A stretch of 64,000 nucleotides of DNA from JANXQG01 sp963719885 (GCA_963719885.1 CAVRDP010000002.1:124001-188000); one strand, 5' to 3'; positions 8,974-21,024 are shown, counted from the stretch's first letter. Notes: generated by a model not told the origin, from the letters alone. Translations and numbers: made by a program.

Positions 8974-9024
8974 TATCGGTCAGGGTTGATCCCCTCTCGC
9001 GCAAGCCGGCGAGGGGAGTCCTGC

Positions 9025-11590
9025 TCAGACTGTCGGCGCGGCCGCCGGGCCGCTGCCGGCGCCCACCGTGGCCGGCGGCTCCGGGGCGTGCAGCACCGAG
9101 CCGTGGAACTTCAAATGCTTCTTGCCGCCCACCTCGACCACTTCCACCGTGATCGTGTCCATGCCGCTGAACTCGCCCTTCAAGAGTTCCTCGGAGAGCG
9201 GGTCTTCGATCATGTTCTCGATCGCCCGGCGTAAAGGACGGGCGCCGAAATCGAGCTCCTTGCAGGCCTTGTGGACGATCAGGTCCTTCGAACCGTCGGT
9301 CAGAACCAGCGCCAGCCCGCGCTCCTGGAGCCTGTTGCGAACCTTTTGCACCTCCATCTCGATCACGTCCTTAAGATCGTTCTCATTCAGGTGCCGGAAG
9401 ACGATGATGTCGTCGACGCGGTTGAGGAACTCCGGCCGGAAGACCTTCTCGATCTGTTCCTGCAAGCGGCTCTTCATGCTGTCGTAGGAGGCGTCGTTGT
9501 CCGGCTTCTGGAAACCGAATCCCGACTCGTTCTTGATCGACTCGGCGCCGGCGTTGGTGGTCATGATGACGATCGTGTTGCGGAAGTCGACGTTGCGGCC
9601 GAAGCTGTCGGTCAAGCGGCCCTCTTCCATGACCTGCAGCAACATGTTGAACACGTCCGGATGGGCCTTCTCGATTTCGTCCAGAAGGACCACGGCGTAC
9701 GGCCGGCGGCGGATCTTCTCGGTCAACTGGCCGCCTTCCTCGAAGCCCACGTAGCCCGGCGGAGCGCCGATCAAGCGGCTCACGTTGTGCTTCTCCATGT
9801 ACTCGCTCATGTCGATCTGGATCAGGGCGTCCTCGTCGCCGAACATGAACTCGGCCAGGGCCTTGGCCAAAAGCGTCTTGCCCACGCCGGTGGGACCGGC
9901 GAAGACGAAGCAGCCCGTGGGCCGCTTGGGATCCTTCAGCCCGCTACGACTGCGGCGGACGGCCTTGGAGATCGACTTGATCGCCTCGTCCTGACTGACG
10001 ACCCGCTTGTGCAGCTCGCCTTCCATCTTCATCAGCCGCATCGAGTCCTCGGTCGACATCCGCACCAGGGGGATGCCGGTGATCTTCGACACGACTTCGG
10101 CAATCACGTCCTCGTCGACCACGCCGTCGGTGGCGCGGGACTTTTCCCGCCACTCGTGCGTGATCATCTGCTTCTTCTTCTTGAGCTTGTCGGCCTGGTC
10201 GCAGAGCGCGGCGGCCTTTTCGAAATCCTGGTTGGCCACCGCGTCTTCCTTCTCGCGATTGAGGGTCTCGACCTCCTCATCGATTTCCTTCAGATCGGGC
10301 GGACGCGTCATCGACTTGAGGTGGACCCTGGCGCCGGCCTCGTCGATCACGTCGATGGCCTTGTCCGGCAGGCAGCGGCCGGTGATGTAACGGCTGGAAG
10401 AGCTCGACGGCCGCCTCGACGGCGTCGTCGGTAATCTGCACGTGGTGGTGCGTCTCGTAGCGGTCGCGGAGACCCTTGAGGATCTCGATCGTCTCCGGTT
10501 TGGTCGAAGGTTCGACCATCACCACCTGGAAGCGGCGGTCCAAGGCGCTGTCTTTTTCGATGTACTTGCGATACTCGTCAAGCGTCGTGGCGCCGATGCA
10601 CTGGATTTCGCCGCGGGAGAGGGCCGGCTTGAGCACGTTCGAAGCGTCGATCGCGCCCTCGGCGCCGCCCGCCCCCACGAGGGTGTGCAACTCGTCGATG
10701 AAAAGGATCGTGTTCTTAGCGCGGCGGACTTCATTCATCACCGCCTTGATGCGCTCTTCGAACTGGCCGCGATACTTCGTGCCGGCCACCATCATCGCCA
10801 GGTCGAGCACGACGATGCGGCGGTCGGCCAGCAATTCGGGCACGTCGCCGTTGATCACGCGCTGGGCGAAACCTTCGACGATGGCCGTCTTGCCCACGCC
10901 GGCCTCGCCCAGCAGAACCGGGTTGTTCTTGGTGCGGCGGCCGAGAATCTGCATCGTCCGCTCGATTTCCTTCTCGCGGCCGATGACCGGATCGAGCTTG
11001 CCTTGCCGGGCCAGTTCGGTCAGGTCGCGGCCAAAGCTGTCCAGGGCCGGGGTTTTCGACTTGCCCGACCGCGGCGACTCTCCGCCTTGGCTCTGCTGAC
11101 CGCCGCCGCCCCCCATGCTACCGGCCCGCTCGGACCCTTCGCCCCCTTCCATGCCGTGCCCCAACAGGCTCAGCACTTCCTCGCGGACCTCTTCCAGCTT
11201 CAGACCGAGGTTCATCAGCACCTGCGCGGCCACGCCTTCCTGCTCGCGGAGCAGGCCCAAGAGGATGTGTTCGGTGCCGACGTAATTGTGACCCAGGTTG
11301 CGGGCCTCCTCCATCGAATACTCGATCACCTTTTTGGCGCGGGGCGTTTGCGGCAGCTTACCCATGGTCACCATATCGGGACCGCTTTGCACGAGCTTTT
11401 CGACCTCGAGGCGGATCTTGCGGAGATCGACCTCCAGATTCTTCAGCACGTTGGCGGCCACGCCGCTGCCTTCTTTGATCAGACCGAGTAGGATGTGCTC
11501 GGTGCCGATATATTCGTGATTGAACCGCTGGGCCTCCTGGTTCGCCAGTTGCATCACCTTTCGGGCGCGGTCAGTGAATCGTTCGTACAT
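9025..11590 (-). CDS. clpC: AAA+ unfoldase ClpC, broken by one frameshift
   Basis: Hsp100 unfoldase that feeds proteins to ClpP. In order: two Clp-N repeats (FTDRARKVMQLANQEAQRF and a second repeat with NYVGTEHILLGLLREQ), a Gly-rich linker, AAA-1 with Walker A GEAGVGKT and Walker B ILFIDELH, the UVR-type middle region (NREKEDAVANQDFEKAA), AAA-2 with GPTGVGKT and VVLLDEIEKAHPDV, and a C-terminal domain with FGARPLRRAIE. An extra base in CTCTTCCAGC (10396-10402) splits the frame between FQ and RYITGRCLPDKAIDVIDEAG. Both halves are otherwise intact, so an assembly error is likely in this normally essential or near-essential gene. The repaired length is about 854 residues. A terminator follows. 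Confidence 0.92.
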
Positions 11591-11609
11591 TCAATTATCT
11601 CCCTTGCTC

Positions 11610-12188
11610 TCAATGCTCCGTAGTCATGGATGTAATGGTACTCTTGCGGGCCTCCACAAGCAACTCTCCCTCACGGTGAATCTCCAGGGCCCAGCCATGG
11701 GCGCCGTCAAGCCGGACGAGAAGATTGAGTTGATGAGTCGCCTCGTCGAACCGCTTGGTGTGTCGCAAGAGCGTGGCCATGAGGAGCCTCGCTTCCAAGT
11801 CGTGCTCGTCGCGACGCAACAGGATGTTCAATTTTCGTTCGGCTTCGAACCAGTTCCCTTTCAAGTAATCTTCCAGGGCTTCTTCAAAAATCTTCCCGCC
11901 GGGTTCCTCGGAAGTCGCCGCCGACCCGGACCCGGAGTACCGGGTGCCCCGCCCGGTGCCCCGCCGGTCGGTCCAGGCCCCATAACCGGCGGAAAAGCTC
12001 CAGGTCACTCCTAGGAAAACCCAACAAATTATATGCATCGCCGGGGGCAACATGTCGGTCCAAAACCAGGTTCCCAGGAGAACCCCATTCAACACGGCCG
12101 CCGCCGCAATGGCAACGGCCAAGGCGGCCCAGTTCCCGTCACGGGCCAACTGCGGCAATCCCGGCCACAAGTAGGCCGGCCACGGCAT
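11610..12188 (-). CDS. Membrane protein with a TPR-like C-terminal part
   Basis: About 192 residues from the Met of MPWPAYLWPGLPQLA; a longer form from 12218 is possible. Two hydrophobic segments lie near the N-terminus (WAALAVAIAAAAVLNGVLLG and AMHIICWVFLGVTWSFSAGY). A linker holding a hairpin element (RGTRYSGSGSA) follows, then helical repeats (EEALEDYLKGNWFEAERKL and LEARLLMATLLRHTKRFDEA) of TPR type. The family appears to be a planctomycete membrane protein of unknown role. It lies 19 bases before clpC on the same strand, so a common message is likely. Confidence 0.65.
   Translation of the reverse strand: MPWPAYLWPGLPQLARDGNWAALAVAIAAAAVLNGVLLGTWFWTDMLPPAMHIICWVFLGVTWSFSAGYGAWTDRRGTGRGTRYSGSGSAATSEEPGGKIFEEALEDYLKGNWFEAERKLNILLRRDEHDLEARLLMATLLRHTKRFDEATHQLNLLVRLDGAHGWALEIHREGELLVEARKSTITSMTTEH
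11928..11949 (-). repeat. Covarying hairpin element, copy 2
   Basis: Arms ACCCGG/CCGGGT, loop TACT. In frame in the linker of the TPR membrane protein, encoding GTRYSGS. Confidence 0.9.
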
Positions 12189-12370
12189 CCTGTGCATCGG
12201 CGTTCGCGTCCCTGACAACAGCCTTCGTTCTACAACACCCCAAATAACGGGGTACTAGCCACCGAATTGTAGCTTTGAAATCGCATGGAATCAAGGTAAC
12301 TAGCCTGAGGCGCAAGCGCGGCCTGAGTAAGGAGTTGCCACCACGTGCGTCGCGGGTTAGTATGCGCATT

Positions 12371-13432
12371 ATGAATTCCCAGCATGTTTCCGACCAAATG
12401 CCGCTCCTCAGAATCCTCGACGCGGCAGCCAATCGTGCCCGGGAAGCACTGCGCGTAATCGAAGATTGGGCTCGCTTTGCCTTGGACGACGCCTGCCTGA
12501 CGGAGTACCTGAAACAAATACGTCACGATCTGGCGGCCGCCGTGGCCTGTCTTCCCTGGGAGCAACGACTGGCCGCCCGGGAGACCCAGGCCGACGTGGG
12601 GACCGAAATTACCACCCTTTCGGAGCATAGTCGAGAGAACATTCTTGACGTTCTGACGGCCAATTTTCTGCGCCTCCAGGAGAGCCTTCGCAGCATCGAA
12701 GAATTTAGCAAAATAATTAACCCTACTGTCGGCGTAGCAATCGAGCAGATGCGGTATCGGACTTACACAGTCCAGCGAGCGATCGACTCCACGCGTGTCG
12801 GGCTGGAGCGCTTGGCAACGGCCCGACTGTACATCTTGCTGGATGGGCGATCGACTGTCGAGGAATTCGAGCGGATGGCCGGAGGGCTGATCGGCGCCGG
12901 AGCGGAACGTCCTCCAGTTGCGCGACAAGCAGTTGGCCGATCGCGAGCTTATCGACCGTGCCCGGCGGTTACGGCAGTTGACGCGTGGGACTTCGACACT
13001 CTTGATCATCAATGATCGGCCCGATCTGGCCGCCTTGCGCAAGCCGATGGAGTACATGTGGGCCAGGAGGAGCTTTCCGTGAAGGACGCTCGCTCGATCG
13101 TCGGTCCGGAGCTGTTGATCGGCGTGTCCACGCATTCGATCCGGCAGGCACGGCAAGCAGTGCTCGACGGGGCGAATTACATCGGCGTGGGACCGACCTT
13201 TCCGTCCGGCACGAAGCAATTCGATCGTTTCCCAGGGTTGGAGTTATTGCGCGCCGTGGCCGCCGAGATCCGCTTGCCGGCCTTTGCCATCGGCGGCATT
13301 ACACGGGAGAATCTGGATCAGGTAAGATCGGCAGGGTTCCGGCGAGTGGCCGTCAGCGGGGCAATCACTGGAGCTGAAGATCCGGTCCAGGCCGCGAAAG
13401 AAATCAGGACCGAACTTTCGACAGAAATATAG
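12371..13432 (+). pseudogene. thiE: Thiamine-phosphate synthase ThiE with N-terminal domain, two compensating frameshifts
   Basis: Couples HMP-PP and thiazole phosphate to thiamine phosphate. The N-terminal ~170 residues (LLRILDAAANRAREALRVIE and on) form a helical domain found fused to ThiE in several phyla. The barrel follows: RLYILLDGRST, then in the second frame VLQLRDKQLADRELIDRARR and TLLIINDRPDLAAL, then back in the first frame ADGVHVGQEELSVKDAR, IGVSTHS, YIGVGPTFPSGTK and FAIGGIT. One extra base near 12905-12910 and one missing base near 13037 restore the original frame. All family motifs survive once repaired, so assembly indels are likely. No TPP riboswitch was seen upstream. Confidence 0.85.
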
Positions 13433-13551
13433 GGAGCAGAAATATGGAATTCGGAATGCGAAATGTGGATTACGAACTTAATGCCCTTCAAACTACCATT
13501 TTGGATTTCATATTTCTGTCTGATAGTTTTCGCTAATTTTGCTCTCGCACC
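13433..13551. repeat. Short palindromic intergenic repeat
   Basis: GACAGAAATAT at the end of thiE is mirrored by ATATTTCTGTC at 13520-13530. A or T-rich words (GGAATTCGGAATGCGAAATG) lie between, as in the low-complexity spacers seen elsewhere in the window. Confidence 0.5.
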
Positions 13552-14103
13552 ATGTCCTACGAAGTCGAACTCAAATTCCCCGTCGCTGATCTTCCTGCTT
13601 TTGCCCAGAAACTGATCGACTTGGCCATTCCCGTCTCTTCCGTCAACGAGGAGATCGATGTTTACTTCGCTCATCCGGCGCGAGATTTCGCACGAACGGA
13701 CGAGGCCCTAAGGCTGCGCCGCAAGGGCGATGCGAACTTCATCACGTACAAAGGTCCGAAGATCGACGCCACGACCAAGACCCGCCGGGAGATCGAACTT
13801 CCGCTCGGCCCTGGCCCGGAATCGTTGACCGCCTGGACCGCTCTGTTGGAAGCAGTCGGTTTCCGGCCGGTGGGCGAAGTCCGCAAGTCGCGCCGCAAGG
13901 CCGCCATCACCTGGCAAGGCCGGCTTGTGGAAGCCTCCCTCGACGAAGTCCAGGGCGTCGGCACGTTTGTCGAGTTCGAGTTGGTTGCCGAAGAAATCGG
14001 GATCGAAACGGCCAGGGCCTGCATCCAATCCCTGGCCCAATCGTTCGGCCTGACCCGGGGCGAACGACGAAGCTATCTGGAACTGTTGCTCAAGGAGAAT
14101 TGA
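13552..14103 (+). CDS. CYTH-domain protein (class IV adenylate cyclase / triphosphatase family)
   Basis: Protein of 183 residues forming a CYTH triphosphate tunnel. The signature ExExK is present at the start (SYEVELKF), followed by DVYFAHPARDFARTDEALRL with RLRRKG, ITYKGPK, the paired RREIEL, and later RLVEASLDEVQGVGTFVEFE. Members hydrolyse triphosphates (thiamine triphosphate, polyphosphate) or cyclise ATP; the sequence does not decide which. Placement directly after thiE makes thiamine triphosphate an attractive but unproven substrate. Its stop lies 2 bases before the ROK gene, so the two are co-transcribed. Confidence 0.85.
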   Translation: MSYEVELKFPVADLPAFAQKLIDLAIPVSSVNEEIDVYFAHPARDFARTDEALRLRRKGDANFITYKGPKIDATTKTRREIELPLGPGPESLTAWTALLEAVGFRPVGEVRKSRRKAAITWQGRLVEASLDEVQGVGTFVEFELVAEEIGIETARACIQSLAQSFGLTRGERRSYLELLLKEN

Positions 14104-14105
14104 CC

Positions 14106-15056
14106 ATGTATCTGGGAATTGAAATCGGCGCTACGAAACTGCAATTGGCCGTCGGCCCGGGTGATGGCTCGCCGTTCGTCGAGTTCCAACGCGCGGAGAT
14201 CCGCCTGGAAGCAGGAGCGGGCGGAATTCTCCGCCAGATCGACGCCATCGGCCGCGAACTGATCGAGCGCCACCAGCCGCGGGCCATCGGCATCGGCTTT
14301 GGCGGACCCGTCGACGCGGAGGCTGGGCGGACGGTCACCAGTCATCAGGTCGAAGGTTGGACCGATTTCGCGCTGGTCGACTGGTGCCGCGAGACGTTTG
14401 GATTGCCGGCCGGGCTGTCCAACGATTCCGATGCCGCCGGCCTGGCCGAGGCCTTGTTCGGGGCGGGCCGCGGCCATCGCGTCGTCTTCTATACGAACGT
14501 CGGCAGCGGCATCGGCGGGGCCCTAATGATCGACGGCCGTGTCTACTCCGGCGGACACGGGATCGCCTCCGAGATCGGCCACTTGCGGCCTGGGTTGGAT
14601 GCCGATGATCCTCACGCGACGGTCGAGTCGTTCTCCAGTGGTTTCGGCATCGCCGCTGCCGGGCGCTCCTGGTTAGTTGGCGAGAATCTCCACGATCCGT
14701 CCGCCGCCGATCTCTTGGCCCGTTGCGGCGGCCGGATCGAACAGCTCAGCGGCCGGATGGTCGCCGATGCGGCCGCGGCCGGCAACGCGGCGGCAAGTCG
14801 GATCTTCGCCCTGGCCCTGCAAACATTCGGCTGGGCCATTGCCCAGATGATTACGCTCGTGGCCCCGCAGGTCGTGGTCATCGGCGGCGGCGTGCCGCTG
14901 GTCGGCGAGACGATGTTCTTCGAACCGCTTCGCCGTCAAGTGGCCCGTTACGTCTTCCCGCCGCTGGCCCATACTTATTCCATCATCCCGGCTGCGCTGG
15001 GCGAAGAAGTGGTGGTCCGCGGGGCGCTGGCAGTGGCGAAACAGAATGAGCTTTAG
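14106..15056 (+). CDS. ROK-family sugar kinase or regulator-like protein
   Basis: About 316 residues of the ROK fold. The phosphate-binding start is LGIEIGATKLQ (Glu where DIGGT is usual). GIGFGGPVDAE, the catalytic Asp region LSNDSDAAGLAEA, VVFYTNVGSGIGGALMIDG and ASEIGHLRPG follow. The zinc-binding Cys cluster usual after GH is absent, as in some planctomycete members. No helix-turn-helix is present, so a kinase (glucokinase or N-acetyl-sugar kinase) is more likely than a regulator. AAGGAG stands 8 bases before the ATG, which decides the start at 14106 over an upstream TTG. Confidence 0.82.
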   Translation: MYLGIEIGATKLQLAVGPGDGSPFVEFQRAEIRLEAGAGGILRQIDAIGRELIERHQPRAIGIGFGGPVDAEAGRTVTSHQVEGWTDFALVDWCRETFGLPAGLSNDSDAAGLAEALFGAGRGHRVVFYTNVGSGIGGALMIDGRVYSGGHGIASEIGHLRPGLDADDPHATVESFSSGFGIAAAGRSWLVGENLHDPSAADLLARCGGRIEQLSGRMVADAAAAGNAAASRIFALALQTFGWAIAQMITLVAPQVVVIGGGVPLVGETMFFEPLRRQVARYVFPPLAHTYSIIPAALGEEVVVRGALAVAKQNEL

Positions 15057-15096
15057 AGATCTGCGATCTGAGATTTCAAATCTGAAATTCGACCGG

Positions 15097-15987
15097 TCAT
15101 TTCCTCGATGCCAGGTAACTGGACAGCACGACCTCCAACGACTGATCGGTCCGCACGAGCACGTAATCGATCCGCTGCTGCCGGCAACCTTGCTTCAGCC
15201 GATGAACGAATTTCTGCAACTCGTCGAGATAGGCACTTCGCAAGGCGCGGGGCTCGGCCAATAGCTCGGGCATGCCTTCCAAGCCGCGGAAGAGCATCAT
15301 CCGATCAAAGGGAAAATCGACCTCGGCCGGATCGAGCACGTGCATCAACACGACCTCGTGCCGACGGTGGCGAAAGTGCTGCAAGCCGGCCAGGATGGTC
15401 TCGACGTCGTCCAACAGATCGCTGAAGATGATCACGATCCCCCGCTTGCGAAAGCGTTCGGCCAACTCGTGCAGGATCGGCCCGGTGGCCGTTTTCCGCT
15501 CGCCGGCCGCGTGCTCCATGACTTGCAGGATGTCCTTCAGGTGCGACGGGTTGCCGCTGGGCCGGACCAAGGCCCGGATCTCGCGGTCGAACGTCACCAG
15601 GCCCACGCTGTCCTGTTGCTGGAGGACCAGGTAGGCCAGCGACGCCGCGGCGCACTTGGCATATTCGAGCTTCGACAGCGGCGCCTTTTCGCTCTGGTAG
15701 GTCATGCTCTCGCTGGTGTCCAGGAGCAGGTTGCAGACGAGGTTCGTCTCTTCTTCGAACTGCTTCAGGCAGTATTTGTCGGTGCGGCCGAGGACTTTCC
15801 AGTCGAGATACCGCAGATCGTCGCCCGGCGTGTATTCGCGGTGCTCGGCAAATTCGATCGAGAAGCCGTGAAACGGGCTGCGATGCACGCCGGCCACGTA
15901 GCCCTCGACGATCAGCCGTGCGCGGAGGGCCAGCCCCTCCAGGCGGGCGAGAATCGCGGGATCGAGATACTGGGCGGCGGCCGGCAT
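15097..15987 (-). CDS. DUF58 / VWA-like protein
   Basis: 296 residues. The family signature HREYTPGDDLRYLDWKVLGR is complete, followed by the MIDAS-like LLLDTSESMTY of a von Willebrand A fold. Such proteins sit next to MoxR ATPases and are thought to assist metal insertion or complex maturation; the exact client is unknown. It begins 4 bases after the MoxR stop, so the two genes are one unit. The usual partner genes further downstream (VWA-membrane proteins) are not present; convergent ROK and CYTH genes follow instead. Confidence 0.9.
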   Translation of the reverse strand: MPAAAQYLDPAILARLEGLALRARLIVEGYVAGVHRSPFHGFSIEFAEHREYTPGDDLRYLDWKVLGRTDKYCLKQFEEETNLVCNLLLDTSESMTYQSEKAPLSKLEYAKCAAASLAYLVLQQQDSVGLVTFDREIRALVRPSGNPSHLKDILQVMEHAAGERKTATGPILHELAERFRKRGIVIIFSDLLDDVETILAGLQHFRHRRHEVVLMHVLDPAEVDFPFDRMMLFRGLEGMPELLAEPRALRSAYLDELQKFVHRLKQGCRQQRIDYVLVRTDQSLEVVLSSYLASRK

Positions 15988-15990
15988 GGA

Positions 15991-17016
<1,026 letters not shown>

Positions 17017-18703
17017 AATTAGTTTCTGTTGCTGAAGGGGCGTTTTTTTCTTTTGGTTAGTTACGGCAGCCGAGTATTTGCTGCCGGCCGGAGCTATTGT
17101 TGTCAAAATAGGGACACCATGGGTTCTGCGTGAATTGGGTTTCGACTCGTCGGGCCGATTAGCGCATGGGTTCCCTTGCCGTGCCATTCTCCACTGTCGA
17201 ATTGTTCACAGCGGCGTGCTCAGCCGGCGGCGTGATCCGCCAGCACGATCAAGTTGTGGCAGAACACGCCCAGGCCCACGGCTGCAGCAAAACTCCTAAA
17301 TCCTCGAAAGTAACATCGAACCAAACGAAACGCCCGTTTTAAGCCGGAGATCGTCCCCTCGATCCCCGCCCGAAAGGCATACCAGTGGGCAAGCATCTTG
17401 TCGACGAAGTCCTGCATCCGCGTGGGGATCGCCAGCGTCGCCACTTGCTTGGCCAATTCCTCGAACTTCGCCTTTTCCGGACAGAAGCCCTTGTCCGCCG
17501 CCACAACCTCCGGCCGCGCACCAAAGAGTTTCTTGTGCCGCTGGATCACCTCTTCGGTCAACTCGCAGTCGGGCAGTTGCTTCTCATAGACCTCATAATC
17601 GGTGATGAACTTCTCTTTCGATTCGCACAACAAGACCTTGTGGCCAAATTCCACCGGCTTCTGTCGCTTGCCACGCTTGATCAGCTCCGTGTGTTGCTCG
17701 AAGAGACTGAACACCCGCTCGCTGGCCGGCACAGTTTCTCCCGCCACCTGCGCCCGCCGGGCGTTATGCACGATAGTCTGCATCGACGACAGATAAGCCT
17801 TCAGTTCCAAGGCTACGCCGGCCAGAGCCGTCGTGCCCTGGGTGGTCACAAAAGTGCAGAATTCCCTGGCAATCGCCACGATCCAAGCGGTCCGCTCGAT
17901 GAGCGTGGCAAAGGAACTCTTCACCTTCCGCTGGCGAGACTTCGACTTGCTGGGCATGTAGCGGGTAATGTAAAGGTGCAGCCGCTTGATCTTACGGTCA
18001 TGGAAGCGGTGCGGGCAACTCTCCGGGGCAATCTCTCTTGCCCGTTTCAACAGCCGCAATGCCACCCGCCAGGTGTCCCAGAGAAGCGACGAGTCCGTGG
18101 GATAATGGATATTCGATTCCACGGCAGTGGTGTCGGTACGAATGACCTGCGTGCTCACCGCTCCCTGGGCAACGCCGTACTGGCCCAGCAATTCGTTGAC
18201 CCGTTTCCAAGTCTGGGGACGGATGGCCAGAAAAGCACTTGTCGAGGAAGGTGAAGTCCATCACGGCCTTCTTCCGCATCCGCAGGAAGTCCTGTAGAAA
18301 CGGATCGCTGCCGATGCGGATGATCACATCGCGGAAGGGCAGTCCTTCGAGGTGCTGCACAACGAGGGCCCGCAGGATGTTCTCCGATGTGTAATCGCCT
18401 TCGCGGCCCTCCTTGCCACCCTGGGACAGCTTCTGCAGATCCGCATGCACCGCCGAAAGGATGTCGGATTTGGCGTCCAGCACTTGACTAATGGCCCGAT
18501 ATCGGGCACGATAATCACGTACGACCTTGGGCAACCCGTCATCCTTCGATTCAAAACTGAGCACGGCTTCCTTTTTCCGACGCATCTTTATCCTCCTCTG
18601 GTCTTTCGTGAAACAATAAACCATGAGGATAAGGGTGCGTCTTTTTTCGTCAAGGCCACCTTGCGAAATTAGCTCGCGCCGCTTCCGCAACAGAAACTAA
18701 TTA
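17017..18703. mobile_element. Insertion sequence with ~28-bp terminal inverted repeats
   Basis: About 1.69 kb. The left end (17016-17043) and the right end (18678-18703, reversed) share TAATTAGTTTCTGTTGC exactly, then GAAG and GGCG with few mismatches. One frameshifted transposase lies inside. The ends touch the start codon of moxR on one side and the stop codon of the PQQ-propeller gene on the other, so the element entered an almost gapless gene junction. No convincing target-site duplication was found; a 2-bp TA duplication would be compatible. Confidence 0.8.
17220..18585 (-). pseudogene. Transposase (ISNCY-like), one frameshift
   Basis: The start MRRKKEAVLSFESKDDGL leads into a helical N-terminal region, then HLEGLPFRDVIIRIG and FLRMRKKAVMDFTFLDKCF. 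The remainder, FLAIRPQTWKRVNELLGQYG, then IRTDTTAVESNIHYPTDSSL with the first DD(E) aspartate, VVAADKGFCPEK and GIEGTISGLKRAF, is in the next frame. An extra T in the TTTT run (18231-18234 on the plus strand) causes the break. The repaired protein has about 455 residues. The order of motifs and the NIxYPTDSSLLW block fit the ISNCY-type transposases with long N-terminal regions. A homopolymer slip could be real inactivation, programmed frameshifting or an assembly error. Confidence 0.8.
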
Positions 18704-19830
18704 GTCTTTTGTTATTTCTGCCCGCGATTCTTTCTTCCTCTCTCCCTTGGTTCCCAGCACGATCAACTCGTTGGGCGTGGCAATCAGCAAGCGGCCGTCG
18801 GCCACCAGCAAATTGCCGCCGCGAACACCCAGGGGAGCGAGTTCGATTTCCTTCTTCAAACGCGCGGTCTGCTGATGAAAGACGTAAACCTTCTCCCGCG
18901 TCGGCCAGAGGACATAGTCGCCTGCGAGCAATCCCCGACCGTAGCCGAGCTTGTCCGCACCTTCCGGCCAGACATGGGCGACGTTGCCGGCCCGTGGACC
19001 GGCAGTGTTGATCCAATAGAGATTATAGCCGCTGGCGATCAAGTAGTCGCCGGACACGCCCAGCAAGTGAACCACGTCGTCCAACGGGTCTTGAACGGGG
19101 GAAAAGACAGGCCGGTCATCACGCCGTCCCGGCCAAAGGATCTGCCCCGTTTCGGCGTCCAATGCATAAACCCGCGGGCTGTCGGCGGGGGCCACGTACA
19201 GCCGGCCGTGATCGAATAGACAGGGATTCGCATCGCGCTGCCAGTGGGCGTCCATGCGGAGGAGGTTTCCGCTGCGAGCCCGCGGGTACAGGCTCAACCA
19301 GTTGATCCGGCCGTCCTCGGCGGCTAGGGAGGCCACCGCGCCGAGGTTCGTATTCACGTAGATCGTACCGCCGGCCAGCGTGAGCAAGGTGTGCGTACAC
19401 TCCGCAAGCGTGCCTCGGGCCGGCGTTTCGGCCGCACAGACGAACCGCCGCCAACGCATCCGGGGCGGGGTTCCGTCTTGGCCGGTCGTCGTATCGAAGC
19501 ACGCCACGTGCGCTTGCGGGCGAATATCGTTGCGGCGCATGGTGACGAAGAGTCGCGCCACCCGCCACGAGCGGGGCCCCGTCGAAGGCCCACCCTTCTT
19601 CCGCGGCAACCTTCCAAAACTTGCCTTCCGTGCGAAGGTCGAGGCAGACAATGCTTCCGGCCGCGAGCGACACCCCGGGCTGCAGCGGCGGGTTGGTGAT
19701 CGGGGAGCCCATGCGGGCGTAGAGCCGACCGTCGGCAATGGTCAAAGTATAACGCGGCGTGCCCAGCGCATCGCCTGGTCCTGGCATCAGCAGGGGAACG
19801 TCCACCGGTTCCCGGTAGATCGATGCTCCG

Positions 19831-19852
19831 GGACCCGGAGTACCGGGTGCCC
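19831..19852 (-). repeat. Covarying hairpin element, copy 3
   Basis: Arms ACCCGG/CCGGGT, loop TACT. In frame in the PQQ protein, encoding GAPGTPGP. Confidence 0.9.
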
Positions 19853-19953
19853 CGCCCCAGACCGGCTGGCCCGTATCGCAGCGGAATCCGAAAATCTCGG
19901 CTTGATCGGCGACGAACACGCAACCCCGAGAAATCACGGGATAAAATGCCAGC

Positions 19954-19975
19954 CGACCCGGGGTACCGGGTGCCC
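19954..19975 (-). repeat. Covarying hairpin element, copy 4
   Basis: Arms ACCCGG/CCGGGT, loop TACC. In frame in the PQQ protein, encoding GAPGTPGR. Confidence 0.9.
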
Positions 19976-20920
19976 CGAGCCGATTGTCGGCCACGGCTGA
20001 AGCATGCGGCTCCAAGGGGGCTGGTAGCGTGGGAGTCGGCTGCCTGAGCGTCACCCGCCATTGGACGCCGGCCACGTCGATCAACTCCGGCGCGATCGCG
20101 TTGCGGGTCGGCGAACCCGCGAACGTCGGCCAATCCGGCCCCGGCTTGGTCTTCGGCCACAAGGCGCTTTGGTTCAACAGTTCCGCCAAGGCAGTGGCAT
20201 AGCGGACTTCGCGGCCACCCAACCGGCCTCGCGCATCGCCATGCAGGCGGACGAACTCTGACAGCTCCTCCCTTGCCCGGCTCGGCAAACCTTCCAGGAT
20301 CGAGACCAGCACTAGCCGGCGCGCACGGCGGCCGGATCGAGCGTCGAATCGGGATAGCCGGGCCAAGTGTCGGTCGCGCCCGGTGGGACTTTCACGGGCA
20401 GGATTCGTTCCCAGCACCAGCGTGCGGCCGAGAAGTCGCCCTCTTCCAGATGCATCTCGCCGAGGGCCATCAACGCTTTATCGCCCCAACTGCTGGCGAA
20501 GGCCTGGCGCACGACGTTGTTCAGCAACTTCGCATCGCGGTGGGCAATGCCTTCTTCATACCACTTTTGTGCAACCGGATCGACGCGGCGGCGATAGAGT
20601 TTCAGGGCCTCCGGCGGCAGTGTGGCCAGTTGCAGTTGACAGGCATCGCTCAGATTGACATAGCGCCAGGGGGTGACGGCCAGGAGCTTGCCTTCGGCAT
20701 TCTCCATCACCTGCCGCAAGGTCTCGACGGCCTCGTCCCACTGGTGCTCGGCGAGGCAGGCCTTGGCCCGTTCCAGGTGGGCCAAGGCGGCGCCGTCGGC
20801 ACGGTCCAGTTGCACGGTCTCGGAAAGCTCGAACAGGCTGCTCGGCGCGCCGATGCGAATTTGGGCCTGTGCCGCCGGCGTGACGATTCCGCCCAGTACG
20901 ACCAGGACGGCAAAGCACAA

Positions 20921-21024
20921 AGTAGCAGGCACAGTCCCTGTGCCGTCCGCCAAAGGCCAGAGGTTTCTGAAAAACCACCGCGGCTGTCGCCGCAGGGCGG
21001 ACGGCACTCGGAGTGTGCCTGCTT
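20921..21024. repeat. ~103-bp palindromic element with terminal repeats, copy A, inside a gene
   Basis: The ends AGTAGCAGGCACA and TGTGCCTGCT are inverted repeats, with a second inner pair GTGCCGTCCGCC / GGCGGACGGCAC. A closely related copy lies at 61491-61595. Read in frame it adds a peptide (TLRVPSALRRQPRWFF and on) before the signal peptide of the PQQ protein. Confidence 0.88.

Noticed and set aside
9271..11491. Two long plus-strand frames opposite clpC
   Set aside because: The minus strand carries complete Clp-N and AAA+ motifs; the plus-strand products match nothing known.
12240..12370. TPP riboswitch upstream of thiE
   Set aside because: Only an isolated CTGAG word is present; the conserved paired elements were not found.
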